Assembly: GCF_013184495.1 (NCBI RefSeq)
Contig: NZ_JAAOIY010000006.1
Span: 124,001 to 188,000, forward strand
DNA length: 64,000 nt
Reading direction: 5' to 3'
Origin: Sporosarcina jiandibaonis
GTDB taxonomy: Bacteria; Bacillota; Bacilli; Bacillales_A; Planococcaceae
Shown: piece after piece, positions 26,403 to 35,036 of the stretch
How the letters are laid out: every line of letters begins with the position of its first letter
How positions within the stretch are numbered: the first letter of the stretch is position 1
Translations under genes and position numbers: made by a program
Notes under the pieces: generated by a model
Seen by the model: only the letters and a program-made list of their open reading frames with translations
The model's database searches: none
What the model was told of the DNA's origin: nothing

Positions 26403-27191
26403 TCAATCCTCTTCTCGTCTTGACCGTTGAACTTCTTCTTGCAAATGGTGCCAGATTTCAATAAATTGCGCCGCCATGACAGAATCTTCCCGAATGTCTT
26501 CGATTCTTCGAGGTCTCGGCATCTCAACATTAATCTCACGGATGATTTTCCCCGGCTGTGAGCTCATCAGAAGAATTCGATCGCCGAGTAGCAACGCTTC
26601 ATCGATACTATGTGTTATGAAAAGCACGGTCTTTCCTGTTTCCTCCCAAATGGATAGAAGTTCCGCTTGTAATATAAATTTGTTTTGCTCATCGAGCGCG
26701 GCAAATGGTTCATCCATCAGAAGGATTTCAGGATCGTTCGCAAAAGCCCTCGCGATGCTAACCCGCTGTTTCATGCCCCCTGATAACTCTTTCGGATAAA
26801 GGGATGAGAATTTGTCGAGTCCTGTTTTTTTCAAATAATAAGCAGTTCGTTCTTTAATTACTTTTTTCGGCATATGGCGCATCTTAAGACCAAATGCAAC
26901 ATTTTCTTCTACTGTTAACCAGGGGATAATTCCTCTTTCTTGAAAGACCATTGATTGTAGCGGCCGATCCTCGTTGTCTGTCGCAATCGTGAAATCGCCA
27001 ATACTCGGATTTTCAAGCCCCGCTAATATTCGCAGAAGCGTCGTCTTTCCGCATCCGCTTGGTCCTACTAGACACACAAATTCACCTTCATTGATAGTAA
27101 GTGTAATATCATCCAGCGCCGTAACGCTTCCCTGCTTTTTATAGAATGCCTTGGTTAAGTTAGTGACTATAATTTTCGGTTTGTTACTCAT
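26403..27191 (-). CDS. ABC transporter ATP-binding protein (SsuB/TauB-like)
   Basis: Cytoplasmic ATPase of 262 residues powering the adjacent permease. Walker A GPSGCGKTT, the Q-loop FQERGIIPW, signature ELSGGMKQRVSIARA, Walker B LLMDEPFAALDE and the switch histidine in FITHSIDEA are all intact. The ATG at 27191 has GGAGGTG 6 nt upstream; a longer reading from 27257 is not supported by a ribosome site. It begins 4 nt after the permease stop codon. Confidence 0.92.
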   Translation of the reverse strand: MSNKPKIIVTNLTKAFYKKQGSVTALDDITLTINEGEFVCLVGPSGCGKTTLLRILAGLENPSIGDFTIATDNEDRPLQSMVFQERGIIPWLTVEENVAFGLKMRHMPKKVIKERTAYYLKKTGLDKFSSLYPKELSGGMKQRVSIARAFANDPEILLMDEPFAALDEQNKFILQAELLSIWEETGKTVLFITHSIDEALLLGDRILLMSSQPGKIIREINVEMPRPRRIEDIREDSVMAAQFIEIWHHLQEEVQRSRREED

Positions 27192-27195
27192 CTGT

Positions 27196-28011
27196 TCACC
27201 TCCATGGCAACATCTTTTTCTGGATTCCTCGAAGCAAGATTGAGAACAGATAGCCAAAAAACGAGATTAGAATGAGCCCCACATACATTTCTTGCAATAA
27301 GAATGCTTTATACGATGTCCAGATCAGATAGCCTATTCCAGAAGTTGCCCCCATCATTTCTGCTGCGACAATCGTCAAGAGCGCAATCGCCTGCCCCATT
27401 TGGATTCCTTCCAACATAACTGGCAGTGCTCCCGGTAAAGCGATTTTCAAGAAAAAGTTTACCCGACCTGCGCCGTAATTTTTAGCTACATCCAAATAAA
27501 TTTTGTCGATGTTAATGACACCCGCAACGGTATTGATCACTACTGGGAAAAATACACTTCCTGCGATTGTCACGACTTTCGACATATCCCCGATCCCGAA
27601 AATAATAATAATGATTGGCAGTAAGGCAAGTGTCGGAATTGGCATGAGCGCCATCACGATTGGCGAGACAAAATGCCTGACCGGCGAATAGAGGCCCATT
27701 AGAAGTCCGATGATGACGCCAGGTATAACGCCTAGTAAAAAACCCGCGAAAATCCGGTACATCGAAATGCCAATATGGCTTACGATTTCACCACTTGCGA
27801 TTAAGGAGAAAAATGTACTGACGATGGCAGAGGGGGGCGGGAAAAACCGAATATCAATTAACCCTGTTCTCGACAGAAATTCCCATAATAGTAGTAGAAA
27901 AACAGGTGACGCAATCGTCAACATCTGTTTCATCCGCTCATTTCTTTGCCTCTTCTTCCATTCACGCTGTTCGATTTCGAACGGACTATAATGACTTTTT
28001 GTGTCTTCCAA
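27196..28011 (-). CDS. ABC transporter permease (SsuC/TauC-like)
   Basis: Membrane subunit of 271 residues with about six helices. The EAA loop region (DVAKNYGAGRVNFFLKIALPGALPVML in outline) contacts the ATPase and is typical of the nitrate/sulfonate/taurine permeases. It starts at TTG with GGTGGTGA upstream, and is the first gene of the permease-ATPase-binding protein operon. A TTGACG at about -75 could be a -35 but I see no convincing -10. Confidence 0.9.
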   Translation of the reverse strand: MEDTKSHYSPFEIEQREWKKRQRNERMKQMLTIASPVFLLLLWEFLSRTGLIDIRFFPPPSAIVSTFFSLIASGEIVSHIGISMYRIFAGFLLGVIPGVIIGLLMGLYSPVRHFVSPIVMALMPIPTLALLPIIIIIFGIGDMSKVVTIAGSVFFPVVINTVAGVINIDKIYLDVAKNYGAGRVNFFLKIALPGALPVMLEGIQMGQAIALLTIVAAEMMGATSGIGYLIWTSYKAFLLQEMYVGLILISFFGYLFSILLRGIQKKMLPWR

Positions 28012-28094
28012 CGTTCACCACCTCTTCTATAAATATATGTGAACGCCTAAAAATGTGTGTTGGGCTCTTGCCGTCAATCCTTGTTTTTCGACAC

Positions 28095-28121
28095 AAAAAA
28101 GCACTCTCCAACAGAGAGTGC
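28095..28121 (-). terminator. Terminator after the CoA-transferase gene
   Basis: GCACTCTC and GAGAGTGC around CAACA, followed by T residues on the minus strand; it separates the CoA-transferase unit from the ABC importer operon. Confidence 0.9.
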
Positions 28122-28133
28122 CGCGCAATTATA

Positions 28134-29402
28134 TTATAGAATACCGTCCTTCTTTGCAGTAAACCGTAACTCTTCTCGAAATTTTGGATGCGCAATATCA
28201 ATTAGTGCATTGGCACGTTCTTTAAGGGATTTTCCGTACAATTTTGCAATGCCATATTCGGTAACGACATTGTCGACAGCATTTTTCGACGTTGTCACGA
28301 CAGAACCAGGTGTTAGTTGTGTTTTGATCCGCGAAATTGTATCATCTTTCGCTGTTGAATACATGCAAATAAAACCTTTTCCATTTCGAGCAAATCGAAC
28401 GCCTTGTGCAAAATCAGCTTGTCCGCCAGTTGATGAATAATAGCGTCCCGCGACTGTTTCGGATGCGCATTGACCGTACAAATCAATTTCAGTCGTTGCA
28501 TTTATTGAAACGATTCGTTCTTCTTTCGCAATTTCTCTAGGATCATTGACAACGCTCACCGGCAAAAATTCAACCGCAGGATTTTGATGGACGAAATCAT
28601 AGAGGCGCTGTGTTCCATACGCAAAGGTTGCAACAATTTTCCCTTTATGCGTGAATTTCTTTGTTCCATCAACTGCACCCGCTGCAACTAAGTCGACAAT
28701 GCTATCCGTCAACATTTCAGTATGAATACCAAGGTTTCGATGGTTTTTCAGCATAGCCATTACCGCATTCGGAACCGCACCAATACCAACTTGAAGTGTA
28801 TCGCCGTCTTCAATTTCATCTATAACAAATTTAGCAATCGCCAAGTCTTTTTCTGTAACTGGCGGTGATTTTTCTTCAGCCAATTTCGAATCATTTTCCA
28901 CAAAACCAACAATTTGACTAATGTGAACTTGGTTTTTACCGTATGTTCTTGGCATAAGATCATTCACTTCCAACATGAATGGAACATGGCCAATAAACTC
29001 AGCTACATAGTCAGCACCTGTTCCTAACGAAAAATAGCCGTGCTCATCCATCCGGGATGCAACAGCCATCACCATGGACATCTTTGTTTTGTTTTTCAAA
29101 AGACGCGGAACATCATGAAAGACGTTCGGGATTAACTCAATATGTCCATCATGATATGCTTTACGTGTTGCACCGCTTAAAAAATAGGAAACATGTGAAA
29201 GATGCCCTTTCATTTTCCCTAAAATATAATCTCGTTCTTTAATAGCTAACATTTGATGCACGTTAACATGATCTAATTTCAAATAATTTTCTTCCAATAT
29301 ATCTAGTAATCTATGGGGTTCCCCATTGCCAATCGGGATGATAATATCTGCTTCTTTGTCAATCAGCTCAATCACTTCTTGTTCATTCAACAGTTTTGTC
29401 AT
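28134..29402 (-). CDS. Acetyl-CoA hydrolase/4-hydroxybutyrate CoA-transferase family protein
   Basis: Moves CoA between acyl groups; 422 residues of the Cat1/Cat2 family. The N-terminal half carries the transferase domain; the C-terminal half has GIGAVPNAVM, the probable catalytic glutamate in INATTEIDLYGQ, and the STGGQADFAQG glycine loop. It can be a 4-hydroxybutyrate/acetate CoA-transferase or an acyl-CoA hydrolase; the sequence does not decide. It is a single-gene unit whose promoter overlaps a palindromic operator, suggesting substrate-responsive repression. Confidence 0.88.
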   Translation of the reverse strand: MTKLLNEQEVIELIDKEADIIIPIGNGEPHRLLDILEENYLKLDHVNVHQMLAIKERDYILGKMKGHLSHVSYFLSGATRKAYHDGHIELIPNVFHDVPRLLKNKTKMSMVMAVASRMDEHGYFSLGTGADYVAEFIGHVPFMLEVNDLMPRTYGKNQVHISQIVGFVENDSKLAEEKSPPVTEKDLAIAKFVIDEIEDGDTLQVGIGAVPNAVMAMLKNHRNLGIHTEMLTDSIVDLVAAGAVDGTKKFTHKGKIVATFAYGTQRLYDFVHQNPAVEFLPVSVVNDPREIAKEERIVSINATTEIDLYGQCASETVAGRYYSSTGGQADFAQGVRFARNGKGFICMYSTAKDDTISRIKTQLTPGSVVTTSKNAVDNVVTEYGIAKLYGKSLKERANALIDIAHPKFREELRFTAKKDGIL

Positions 29403-29437
29403 GAAATCTCACTCCCGCAATATTCAGTTCAACCCAT

Positions 29438-29466
29438 AGTATATACCAGACTGAGCGCTCGCTCAA
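29438..29466 (-). promoter_or_regulatory. Promoter of the CoA-transferase gene with overlapping operator-like palindrome
   Basis: TTGAGC and TATACT lie 17 bases apart on the minus strand. A palindrome, TGAGCG-CT-CGCTCA (29452-29465), covers the -35 and part of the spacer, the place where TetR-family repressors of fatty-acid and acyl-CoA genes commonly bind. No repressor gene is adjacent. Confidence 0.65.
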
Positions 29467-29516
29467 CAAAATTCAGTTCTGTTTTAGTTTACACTGGGAA
29501 ACGATATACTAAATAC

Positions 29517-30230
29517 ATGATAAAACTTACAGCCGATCAAATTAACCAATTGAATATGTATAGCATTTATACAGGTAAACCTGAGCATAGCCTTTTTACG
29601 CTTGCCGACTATATGGGGCATGAAACTGAAGATGCTCTTAATCTAGTTAAAACGATTAGTCGCTGTCCCAATAAAACAGTCACCGCTTCTTACTTCATCC
29701 GTCGATTCGGGATGTTTATTGCCATGCAGTTTTATAATTTAGCAATGTATGATGAAATATGGGATGCCGGTTTTGACCGATTAACTTTCGGAGCGAAAGA
29801 GGAGTTTGGAAATCTGACAGTCAGCATGTTTGCGAATGGCGAAGATTGGCGAAGCGTAGAAGATGACGAGCGCAGTGAGGTTATTCAATATATTTTGAAA
29901 AACCAATGCGATGCCATCATCCGTCAAACCCGGACCGCCGCAAACGTATCTTCGTTAACTTTATGGGAAAATGTTTTTGGATTTCTACTCTGGCACTATC
30001 ATGTTTTATTGGAAAATCCGGGAACAGTTGATGAAGCACGCGCAGATCTAAATCTACTCAAAGACGATGCGCTCTGGGAAGGAATTGCACCGCGGTCTTT
30101 ATTTGCTGTGTATTTAAAAGGACTTAAGCCGACTGCACTCTTAAACACAGTCGTACGCAAGACATGTTGTTTATCAAAAGATGTCCCGGGACTCATGCAA
30201 TGCGGATTTTGCCCGCTACTGAAAAATTAG
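29517..30230 (+). CDS. FhuF-like ferric-siderophore reductase-type (2Fe-2S) protein
   Basis: A 237-residue protein whose C-terminus carries the FhuF cluster motif: CC, ten residues, C-x2-C (TCCLSKDVPG ... CGFCPL). In FhuF these cysteines bind a [2Fe-2S] cluster used to reduce ferric hydroxamate siderophores. The rest (for example LADYMGHETEDALNL) resembles the helical FhuF/IucA C-terminal body. No siderophore transport genes are adjacent. The ATG at 29517 has no Shine-Dalgarno; a TATACT box ends 6 nt upstream, so the transcript may be leaderless. The 3' end overlaps the convergent gene by 4 nt. Confidence 0.75.
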   Translation: MIKLTADQINQLNMYSIYTGKPEHSLFTLADYMGHETEDALNLVKTISRCPNKTVTASYFIRRFGMFIAMQFYNLAMYDEIWDAGFDRLTFGAKEEFGNLTVSMFANGEDWRSVEDDERSEVIQYILKNQCDAIIRQTRTAANVSSLTLWENVFGFLLWHYHVLLENPGTVDEARADLNLLKDDALWEGIAPRSLFAVYLKGLKPTALLNTVVRKTCCLSKDVPGLMQCGFCPLLKN

Positions 30231-30505
30231 CCTTCGCGATATGCTCTAAATGATGCCTTCATTGAATAAATTGCGCCAATTGCCGCGCCGCCGTAAAAAA
30301 AACCCATAAAAATACCGGCCGATAAGTTCCCCCAATGGCTAATGAAGATGGAAATGATCAGTCCAATGGCAACCGCAACGGTCGATAACCAACTAGAAGG
30401 AACTTTAAAGAGTGCTTTGATTAAAATGATGACAACAACAATTACAGGAATTGCCCAAACGGCATCCCATATATTTGTGTGGATAACCGGAAATTCAGTG
30501 AGCAT
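30227..30505 (-). CDS. Small three-helix membrane protein, unknown function
   Basis: A 92-residue protein with three predicted transmembrane segments (about 15-35, 39-58 and 61-83) and a short basic C-terminus. Not recognised. It converges on the FhuF-like gene with a 4-nt overlap of stop codons and lacks a visible terminator. The proteins could also be transcribed independently; the ribosome site upstream (AAAGGGAC) is weak. Confidence 0.6.
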   Translation of the reverse strand: MLTEFPVIHTNIWDAVWAIPVIVVVIILIKALFKVPSSWLSTVAVAIGLIISIFISHWGNLSAGIFMGFFYGGAAIGAIYSMKASFRAYREG

Positions 30506-30574
30506 AGAATCAGTCCCTTTTTACAAAAAAGGTTACCCCAAATTTATGATTCCATACATTAAGGAGGAAATATA

Positions 30575-30904
30575 TTGCTAATTAAAGGACATCTTGTAAA
30601 AGGTGCTGTACTTGATGACGAAACACGCTGTGTACATTATCATTCTGAAATGGATCGGATTGCCATTAAGTTTTATTGTTGTGATACTTATTTTCCTTGC
30701 TATAAATGTCATGAGGAAAGCGGCTGTGGAGCTCCTAAAGTTTGGCCTAAAGAAAAATTTAATGAGTTAGCGATTCTTTGCGGCGCATGCGGCCATGAGC
30801 TGACCGTATCGGAATACTTGAAATGCAAGTCAGAATGTCCAAAATGTGCTACCGCTTTTAATCCAGGTTGCAATTTGCATCGCTATTTATATTTCCAAAC
30901 ATAA
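30575..30904 (+). CDS. CHY-type zinc-finger protein
   Basis: A 109-residue zinc-binding protein of the CHY zinc-finger family. The characteristic C-x-H-Y (TRCVHYHSEMD), CCxxxxPCYKCH and paired CGACGHE and CPKC motifs supply the metal ligands. Bacterial members are small and of unproven role, thought to be involved in metal or redox handling. TTG start with AAGGAGG 7 nt upstream. Monocistronic with its own terminator. Confidence 0.88.
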   Translation: MLIKGHLVKGAVLDDETRCVHYHSEMDRIAIKFYCCDTYFPCYKCHEESGCGAPKVWPKEKFNELAILCGACGHELTVSEYLKCKSECPKCATAFNPGCNLHRYLYFQT

Positions 30905-30937
30905 AAAATGCATCCCTTAACAGGAATGCATTTTTTT
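30904..30937. terminator. Bidirectional terminator after the CHY zinc-finger gene
   Basis: AAAAAATGCATCC and GGAATGCATTTTTT around a 7-base loop; it also serves the converging AI-2E-family gene. Confidence 0.92.
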
Positions 30938-32015
30938 AAACTGTTTTCGTTGCAGTTTTCCCTATTTCCCGCCGCGCTTCATAAATATTCTTCACAATCG
31001 CTTTACCGACAGCGTATGTTGGAATTGCAATGATAATACCAAGGAACCCAGCAATATTGCCCGCTGCCAAAATAACCGTTATGACGGTGAGCGGGTGAAT
31101 ATCGAGTGATTTCCCCATGACATTCGGCGTGATTAAGTTACTTTCAATTTGTTGGGCAGCAATTGTGATGACTCCTACCCAAATAACTAATGTCGGGTCT
31201 TGTACGAATGCAATAACAATCGCCGGCGTGACCGCAATCCAAGGGCCGATGAAGGGAATCAGATTCATAAATAGTCCGAAGATCGCGAGCAATAATGCAT
31301 ATTTCAACCCAATTGCCCAGTATCCGATGAGTAGTAGAATGGCTAAGAGAAAACTAATTAACAATTGCCCTTGAATATAAGAACGTAAAACGTTATCGAT
31401 ATCGGAGAGCGTTTTCTTTACCCACATCTGTTTTTTCCCTGTGAAAAAACCATAGACAAACGGCGCAAGTTTTTCATGGTCCTTCAACATAAATATAAAG
31501 AAAAACGGCACGAGCACTAATAAGAACATCGCTTGCAAAAATGACTGTATAAATTGGACAATCCATTTTCCAAACTTGACCGCAATCGATTGAATCGATG
31601 CTGCTGCACTGTCTATCGATTCTTCTAGATTTTCCGGAAGTTCATTTTTTTGCTTTAAAACATAATTTGTAATTTCATTAATTTCCGCAGTAATCGTAGG
31701 TGAGTTCTCAACTAATTCATTCACTTGTTTCGTAAGGGGCGGCCCAATTATTGCTGCAAAAATCCATATGACCCCGATAAGACCTGCAAAAATCGTTAGA
31801 ATACTTGCCCATCTAGGTAACTTTCTGTTCTCAAGAAATCGCTGAATCGGTTCGGTCATATAGTAAAGGACTCCCCCGAGCAGGAGTGGCAGGAAAATCG
31901 TTTTACCTATAATAAAAATCGGAGAAAAAATTCCTTTGATTTCTAAAAAGTAACGGATGATGAGAATTGCGAGTAAAATACCTATGCCGACTTGAAACCA
32001 TAATTTCTTTATCAT
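30936..32015 (-). CDS. AI-2E family transporter (YtvI/YueF-type permease)
   Basis: Membrane protein of 359 residues with about eight helices of the AI-2E/PerM family. Typical features are the N-terminal pair of helices, a long soluble segment between about 95 and 150, and the C-terminal GLFMNLIPFIGPWIAVTPAI and QQIESNLITPNVMGKSL motifs. Members export various small solutes or act in Na+/H+ exchange; the AI-2 role is not general. Single gene, ending in the shared terminator. Confidence 0.88.
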   Translation of the reverse strand: MIKKLWFQVGIGILLAILIIRYFLEIKGIFSPIFIIGKTIFLPLLLGGVLYYMTEPIQRFLENRKLPRWASILTIFAGLIGVIWIFAAIIGPPLTKQVNELVENSPTITAEINEITNYVLKQKNELPENLEESIDSAAASIQSIAVKFGKWIVQFIQSFLQAMFLLVLVPFFFIFMLKDHEKLAPFVYGFFTGKKQMWVKKTLSDIDNVLRSYIQGQLLISFLLAILLLIGYWAIGLKYALLLAIFGLFMNLIPFIGPWIAVTPAIVIAFVQDPTLVIWVGVITIAAQQIESNLITPNVMGKSLDIHPLTVITVILAAGNIAGFLGIIIAIPTYAVGKAIVKNIYEARREIGKTATKTV

Positions 32016-32113
32016 CTAATCAACCCCTTTTGATACCACTTTTAATGGATCTTTTTAGTAAGTATACGCTTTTATACGCCTCACGTCGAAGAAAGTTTCA
32101 AAATCCTTTCCAT

Positions 32114-32145
32114 TAAAAAAAGGACTACCTTTGTTAGGCAGCCCC
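32114..32145 (-). terminator. Terminator after the CatE-like dioxygenase gene
   Basis: On the minus strand GGGCTGCCT pairs, with G-U pairs, with AGGTAGTCC around a short loop, followed by seven T residues. Confidence 0.8.
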
Positions 32146-32153
32146 CTGATATT

Positions 32154-32990
32154 TTATTCGACCCGGAGGAAGATCCGATTTCCTGAAGGATCTTCTGTAG
32201 TAAATCCTCTGTCCGTCGTCTCGACTTTAGCTTCTAAATTATTTATTGTCTTATCCAACTCAACGTCATTTGGATAAATAAGTGTGTATCCTTTCATCCC
32301 GGCACTGTTCGTATAAGGACGTGGTGCCCCTTCCCCGTTCCATATATTGAGACCTAAATGGTGATGATATTTCCCTGTAGACATGAACAATGCTCCTGGA
32401 TAATTACAAACAACTTCAAATCCAAGTGCGTTATAGAATTTCTCAGTTTCCGTCAAATTCGAAACGTGTAAATGGACATGCCCCATAATTGTGTCCGCGG
32501 GAAGGCCATTCCATGTCTGTCCAGCACTTTCTGCAACAACACTTTCTCCATCAAGCGGATCCGTACTCATCGCAACTTCGCCATTTTCCCAATTCCATTC
32601 AGATGGCTCACGGTCGGTATAAATTTCAATTCCATTTCCGTCAGGGTCTGATAAATAAAGAGCCTCACTTACTTTGTGATCTGATGCTCCAATCGCAACA
32701 TTATTCGCCACAAAATGCTTAATAATATTCCCTAAGTCAGCTCTTTCCGGTAATAAAAGTGCAAAATGGTAAAGTCCTGTTCTTCGTGGTTCTTTAGGTG
32801 TCACATTTTCTGGTTGCTCGACAATAAGAAGCGGTGTTTTCCCATCCGCTGTCAATACTGCACGCGTCGCGGTTTCTTCAAGTACGTTAAATCCAATAAT
32901 TTCTTTATAAAAACGAACAGATCTATCTAAATCCATGACATTAAGATATACCTCTCCCGTATACGTATGCGGTGCTTTATGAAAATTCAT
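32154..32990 (-). CDS. Catechol-2,3-dioxygenase-like VOC family protein (CatE type)
   Basis: Two-module vicinal-oxygen-chelate enzyme of 278 residues. Iron ligands of the extradiol type are likely the histidine in TYTGEVYLNVM-adjacent and GHVHLHVSNL segments, with the acid in DPDGNGIEIYTDRE and DPSGNRIFLRVE. The closest known pattern is B. subtilis CatE/MhqE-like proteins that detoxify catechols and quinones. The divergent HxlR regulator resembles CatR/YodB, which control catDE. A CatD partner is absent. It probably protects against catechol or quinone stress. Confidence 0.85.
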   Translation of the reverse strand: MNFHKAPHTYTGEVYLNVMDLDRSVRFYKEIIGFNVLEETATRAVLTADGKTPLLIVEQPENVTPKEPRRTGLYHFALLLPERADLGNIIKHFVANNVAIGASDHKVSEALYLSDPDGNGIEIYTDREPSEWNWENGEVAMSTDPLDGESVVAESAGQTWNGLPADTIMGHVHLHVSNLTETEKFYNALGFEVVCNYPGALFMSTGKYHHHLGLNIWNGEGAPRPYTNSAGMKGYTLIYPNDVELDKTINNLEAKVETTDRGFTTEDPSGNRIFLRVE

Positions 32991-33014
32991 CTTCTATTCC
33001 TCCTGTGCTCGTTT

Positions 33015-33054
33015 AGTAAGTTACTTACTTTATGTAACTAACTTTATATGTTAC
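33015..33054. promoter_or_regulatory. Operator region between CatE-like gene and HxlR regulator
   Basis: A perfect 15-bp palindrome AGTAAGT-T-ACTTACT (33015-33029) is followed by a second dyad GTAAC/GTTAC (33034-33054). The region lies between the two divergent starts and overlaps possible -35 and -10 elements (TACAAT at 33053 for the regulator). It is the likely HxlR-type binding site. Confidence 0.65.
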
Positions 33055-33103
33055 AATGATAATTGTCAACAAAAAGATTCCGGCGAAAGGAGCCGATAAA
33101 AAT

Positions 33104-33436
33104 ATGAACGAATTTGAACTTTGCCCACGCTTTGAAAAAGCTACAGCAATCCTAAGCCAACGCTGGACCGCGCTAATTTTGTATCAGTTAATGACGGGAC
33201 CCCAGCGCTTTTGCACAATGACCGATAAACTGGGCATCAGCGGAAAGACATTAACGGAACGACTAAAAGACCTCGAACAACAGGATTTCATCATACGTAA
33301 TGTTTACCCGGAAACGCCAGTCCGCATTGAGTATTCGTTGACCGAAAAGGGTATATCCCTTACTCCGATTATGAAAGAAATTGAGAATTGGTCGAAGACA
33401 TGGATTGAGCCAGATGAGGTTGCTAAACAAAAATAA
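33104..33436 (+). CDS. HxlR family redox-type transcriptional regulator (YodB/CatR-like)
   Basis: Winged-helix repressor of 110 residues. It has C7 in the N-terminal FELCPRFEKA segment at the position of the redox-sensing cysteine of YodB and CatR, followed by the HxlR core LSQRWTALILYQLM, LGISGKTLTERLKDLE and the wing YSLTEKG. YodB and CatR sense quinones and diamide through this cysteine. It is divergent from a CatE-like dioxygenase gene, with palindromes in between, so it probably represses that gene and itself. The ATG at 33104 is preferred to an upstream in-frame start because of AAAGGAG at 33086. Confidence 0.9.
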   Translation: MNEFELCPRFEKATAILSQRWTALILYQLMTGPQRFCTMTDKLGISGKTLTERLKDLEQQDFIIRNVYPETPVRIEYSLTEKGISLTPIMKEIENWSKTWIEPDEVAKQK

Positions 33437-33437
33437 T

Positions 33438-33467
33438 GCCGGTTACATATTAGAAACCGGCTTTATT
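33438..33467. terminator. Terminator after the HxlR gene
   Basis: GCCGGTT and AACCGGC around a 10-base loop, then TTTATT; it overlaps the end of the converging P-loop gene. Confidence 0.82.
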
Positions 33468-33993
33468 CCTTTTTGTACGTATTCAGAAATCCCTTCATCT
33501 GCTTCGGCGTTTTCAAGTAATGCACAGTCTTCCCTTCATTCGCATATAATTGCATGCGTTTCTTCATTTTTTCTTTACGAGGACGATAGGTCGTCAATAT
33601 GAATCTCAGGAATGCCCAATCAATCTTTTCTTCACAACCTTCACCAATATCATCGCGCGTTTTCCCGTGATACTGCATTCTTCGTTTAAACACTCGATAT
33701 AAACAGACATAAAGCGGAAGTTCTAAATAGATTATGGTGTCTGCATGCGGTTCTCGGATAGTGAATGTGCCAGTATAATTCCCTTCAATAATCCATTTCT
33801 CGTTTTGGACGACTTGCTGCTGAGCTTCCCGAAATTCTTCAAGCCGAGCCTCCACCCAGCCCGGTCTCCAAAACAACCGATCCAAATGAGTGACTTCAAT
33901 CCCGGTCAATTCGCCAAGCCTACGTGCAAATGTGGATTTTCCGACGCCTGAACCTACTCCGATGACCATGATTTTATTCATGACTCCATTCAC
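33463..33993 (-). CDS. P-loop NTPase, DNA topology modulation/FlaR-like adenylate kinase family
   Basis: A 176-residue nucleotide-binding protein. The Walker A motif is VIGVGSGVGKST close to the N-terminus, followed by THLDRLFW(R)PGW and IIEGNYTGTF, the pattern of the small kinase-like family annotated as DNA topology modulation protein FlaR. Its true activity is uncertain. The start at 33993 is used because TGAGGAAG lies 5 nt upstream; a second ATG four codons in is possible. Confidence 0.8.
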   Translation of the reverse strand: MNGVMNKIMVIGVGSGVGKSTFARRLGELTGIEVTHLDRLFWRPGWVEARLEEFREAQQQVVQNEKWIIEGNYTGTFTIREPHADTIIYLELPLYVCLYRVFKRRMQYHGKTRDDIGEGCEEKIDWAFLRFILTTYRPRKEKMKKRMQLYANEGKTVHYLKTPKQMKGFLNTYKKE

Positions 33994-34047
33994 TTCCTCA
34001 TAGTCGTTTTATCACAACCAACGCCACCTTAAAAAATCATCAAGACA

Positions 34048-34452
34048 TTACAATATTTCCCCTTTTTCTTCATACCACCGTATCATTCTCAACTGCCCGT
34101 CTGACTCTTTCTTCCAGACTTCGAGCGATAACGCCCTGACTATTTTATTTTCATTTTCATGAGTAATCTCATAAGAGACTGCCACTTGGTTCTCCATTTG
34201 GGGAACAATTGTTAATCCAGAATGAGTAAACTTAATATCTTTATTCCGATAATATTGAGCTGCACCTTTGTTTCCTTCCCTTATTTGCTCCGCATTATAA
34301 AGTTCAACTTTTCCCGTACTAGGCATAAAAAGCCAACCTTGAAAATCCTTCGAATACAAAGCATTCATTTCTTCGAACTCACCAGCAGAAAATCCCTCAT
34401 GTAGCGCTCGCATTCGATAAACTTGAGTTGCTACTTCTACCTCAATATTCAT
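34048..34452 (-). CDS. NTF2/SnoaL-like small protein
   Basis: About 134 residues with the alpha-plus-beta pattern of NTF2-like proteins: an N-terminal helix (ATQVYRMRALHEGF), a pocket-forming strand region and the closing IRWYEEKGEIL. No catalytic residues can be named. The ATG at 34452 follows AGGGG by 8 nt; the longer reading would overlap the upstream gene by 11 nt. It pairs with the upstream gene at 34475-34879, probably as an operon of two unrelated or distantly related NTF2-like proteins. Confidence 0.65.
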   Translation of the reverse strand: MNIEVEVATQVYRMRALHEGFSAGEFEEMNALYSKDFQGWLFMPSTGKVELYNAEQIREGNKGAAQYYRNKDIKFTHSGLTIVPQMENQVAVSYEITHENENKIVRALSLEVWKKESDGQLRMIRWYEEKGEIL

Positions 34453-34474
34453 CGCATCATCCCCTGATTCATTA

Positions 34475-34879
34475 TTAGATTTCAATTAACCCATTTAAAT
34501 AAGCTTCAGTAATGCCGGTTTCTATATAACTCCGGACATGCTGCCACTCTTGTTCTTTACGGAAGGTATCAAAGAACAAATTGTAAGGACTTACGGCCTT
34601 TCCATCAATTTTAATCGTTGCGGCAATTACCGCCATGTATTCATTTGAACGAAGTGGATATGAATTCAATAGTTGAATTTCCCATTCAGCATTGTTTTCC
34701 CTGACATATTCAAATCCTTTATCCCATCCAATTATCGATTCATCATAACCGAAGTCTTCGATTTCTTCTCCTCGAATCTCACGTCCTGCATATTTCTTGG
34801 AAATCATCTGTTCCATTGCTTCAATCGAAGAGTCTTTCCAGCTTGAAATAAATAAATCCAAGAAATCCTTAAATTCCAT
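34475..34879 (-). CDS. Hypothetical protein, possibly NTF2-like
   Basis: About 134 residues, with an N-terminal helix (FKDFLDLFISSWKDSSIEAM) and later beta strands ending in EWQHVRSYIETGIT. This looks like the NTF2/SnoaL fold but I cannot place it in a named family. The ATG at 34879 has GAGAGG 9 nt upstream and is preferred over the ATG at 34888, which abuts that site. First of a two-gene unit. Confidence 0.6.
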   Translation of the reverse strand: MEFKDFLDLFISSWKDSSIEAMEQMISKKYAGREIRGEEIEDFGYDESIIGWDKGFEYVRENNAEWEIQLLNSYPLRSNEYMAVIAATIKIDGKAVSPYNLFFDTFRKEQEWQHVRSYIETGITEAYLNGLIEI

Positions 34880-35036
34880 ATCGTTCATCCTCTCTTTAAA
34901 CCAAGTATTTGCAAGTAGACTTGCTTATTCCAAGTACTCATTCTTGCGGACTAGATATCAATGCTCATATTTGTGTAGATGACCCAACTTTGTTTATGCT
35001 TGATTTCTTCACCAACGGGACCTAGATTATTTATAT

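Noticed and set aside
29313-29516. Longer start for the FhuF-like gene
   Set aside because: Would run antisense through the start and promoter of the CoA-transferase gene; homology begins at 29517.
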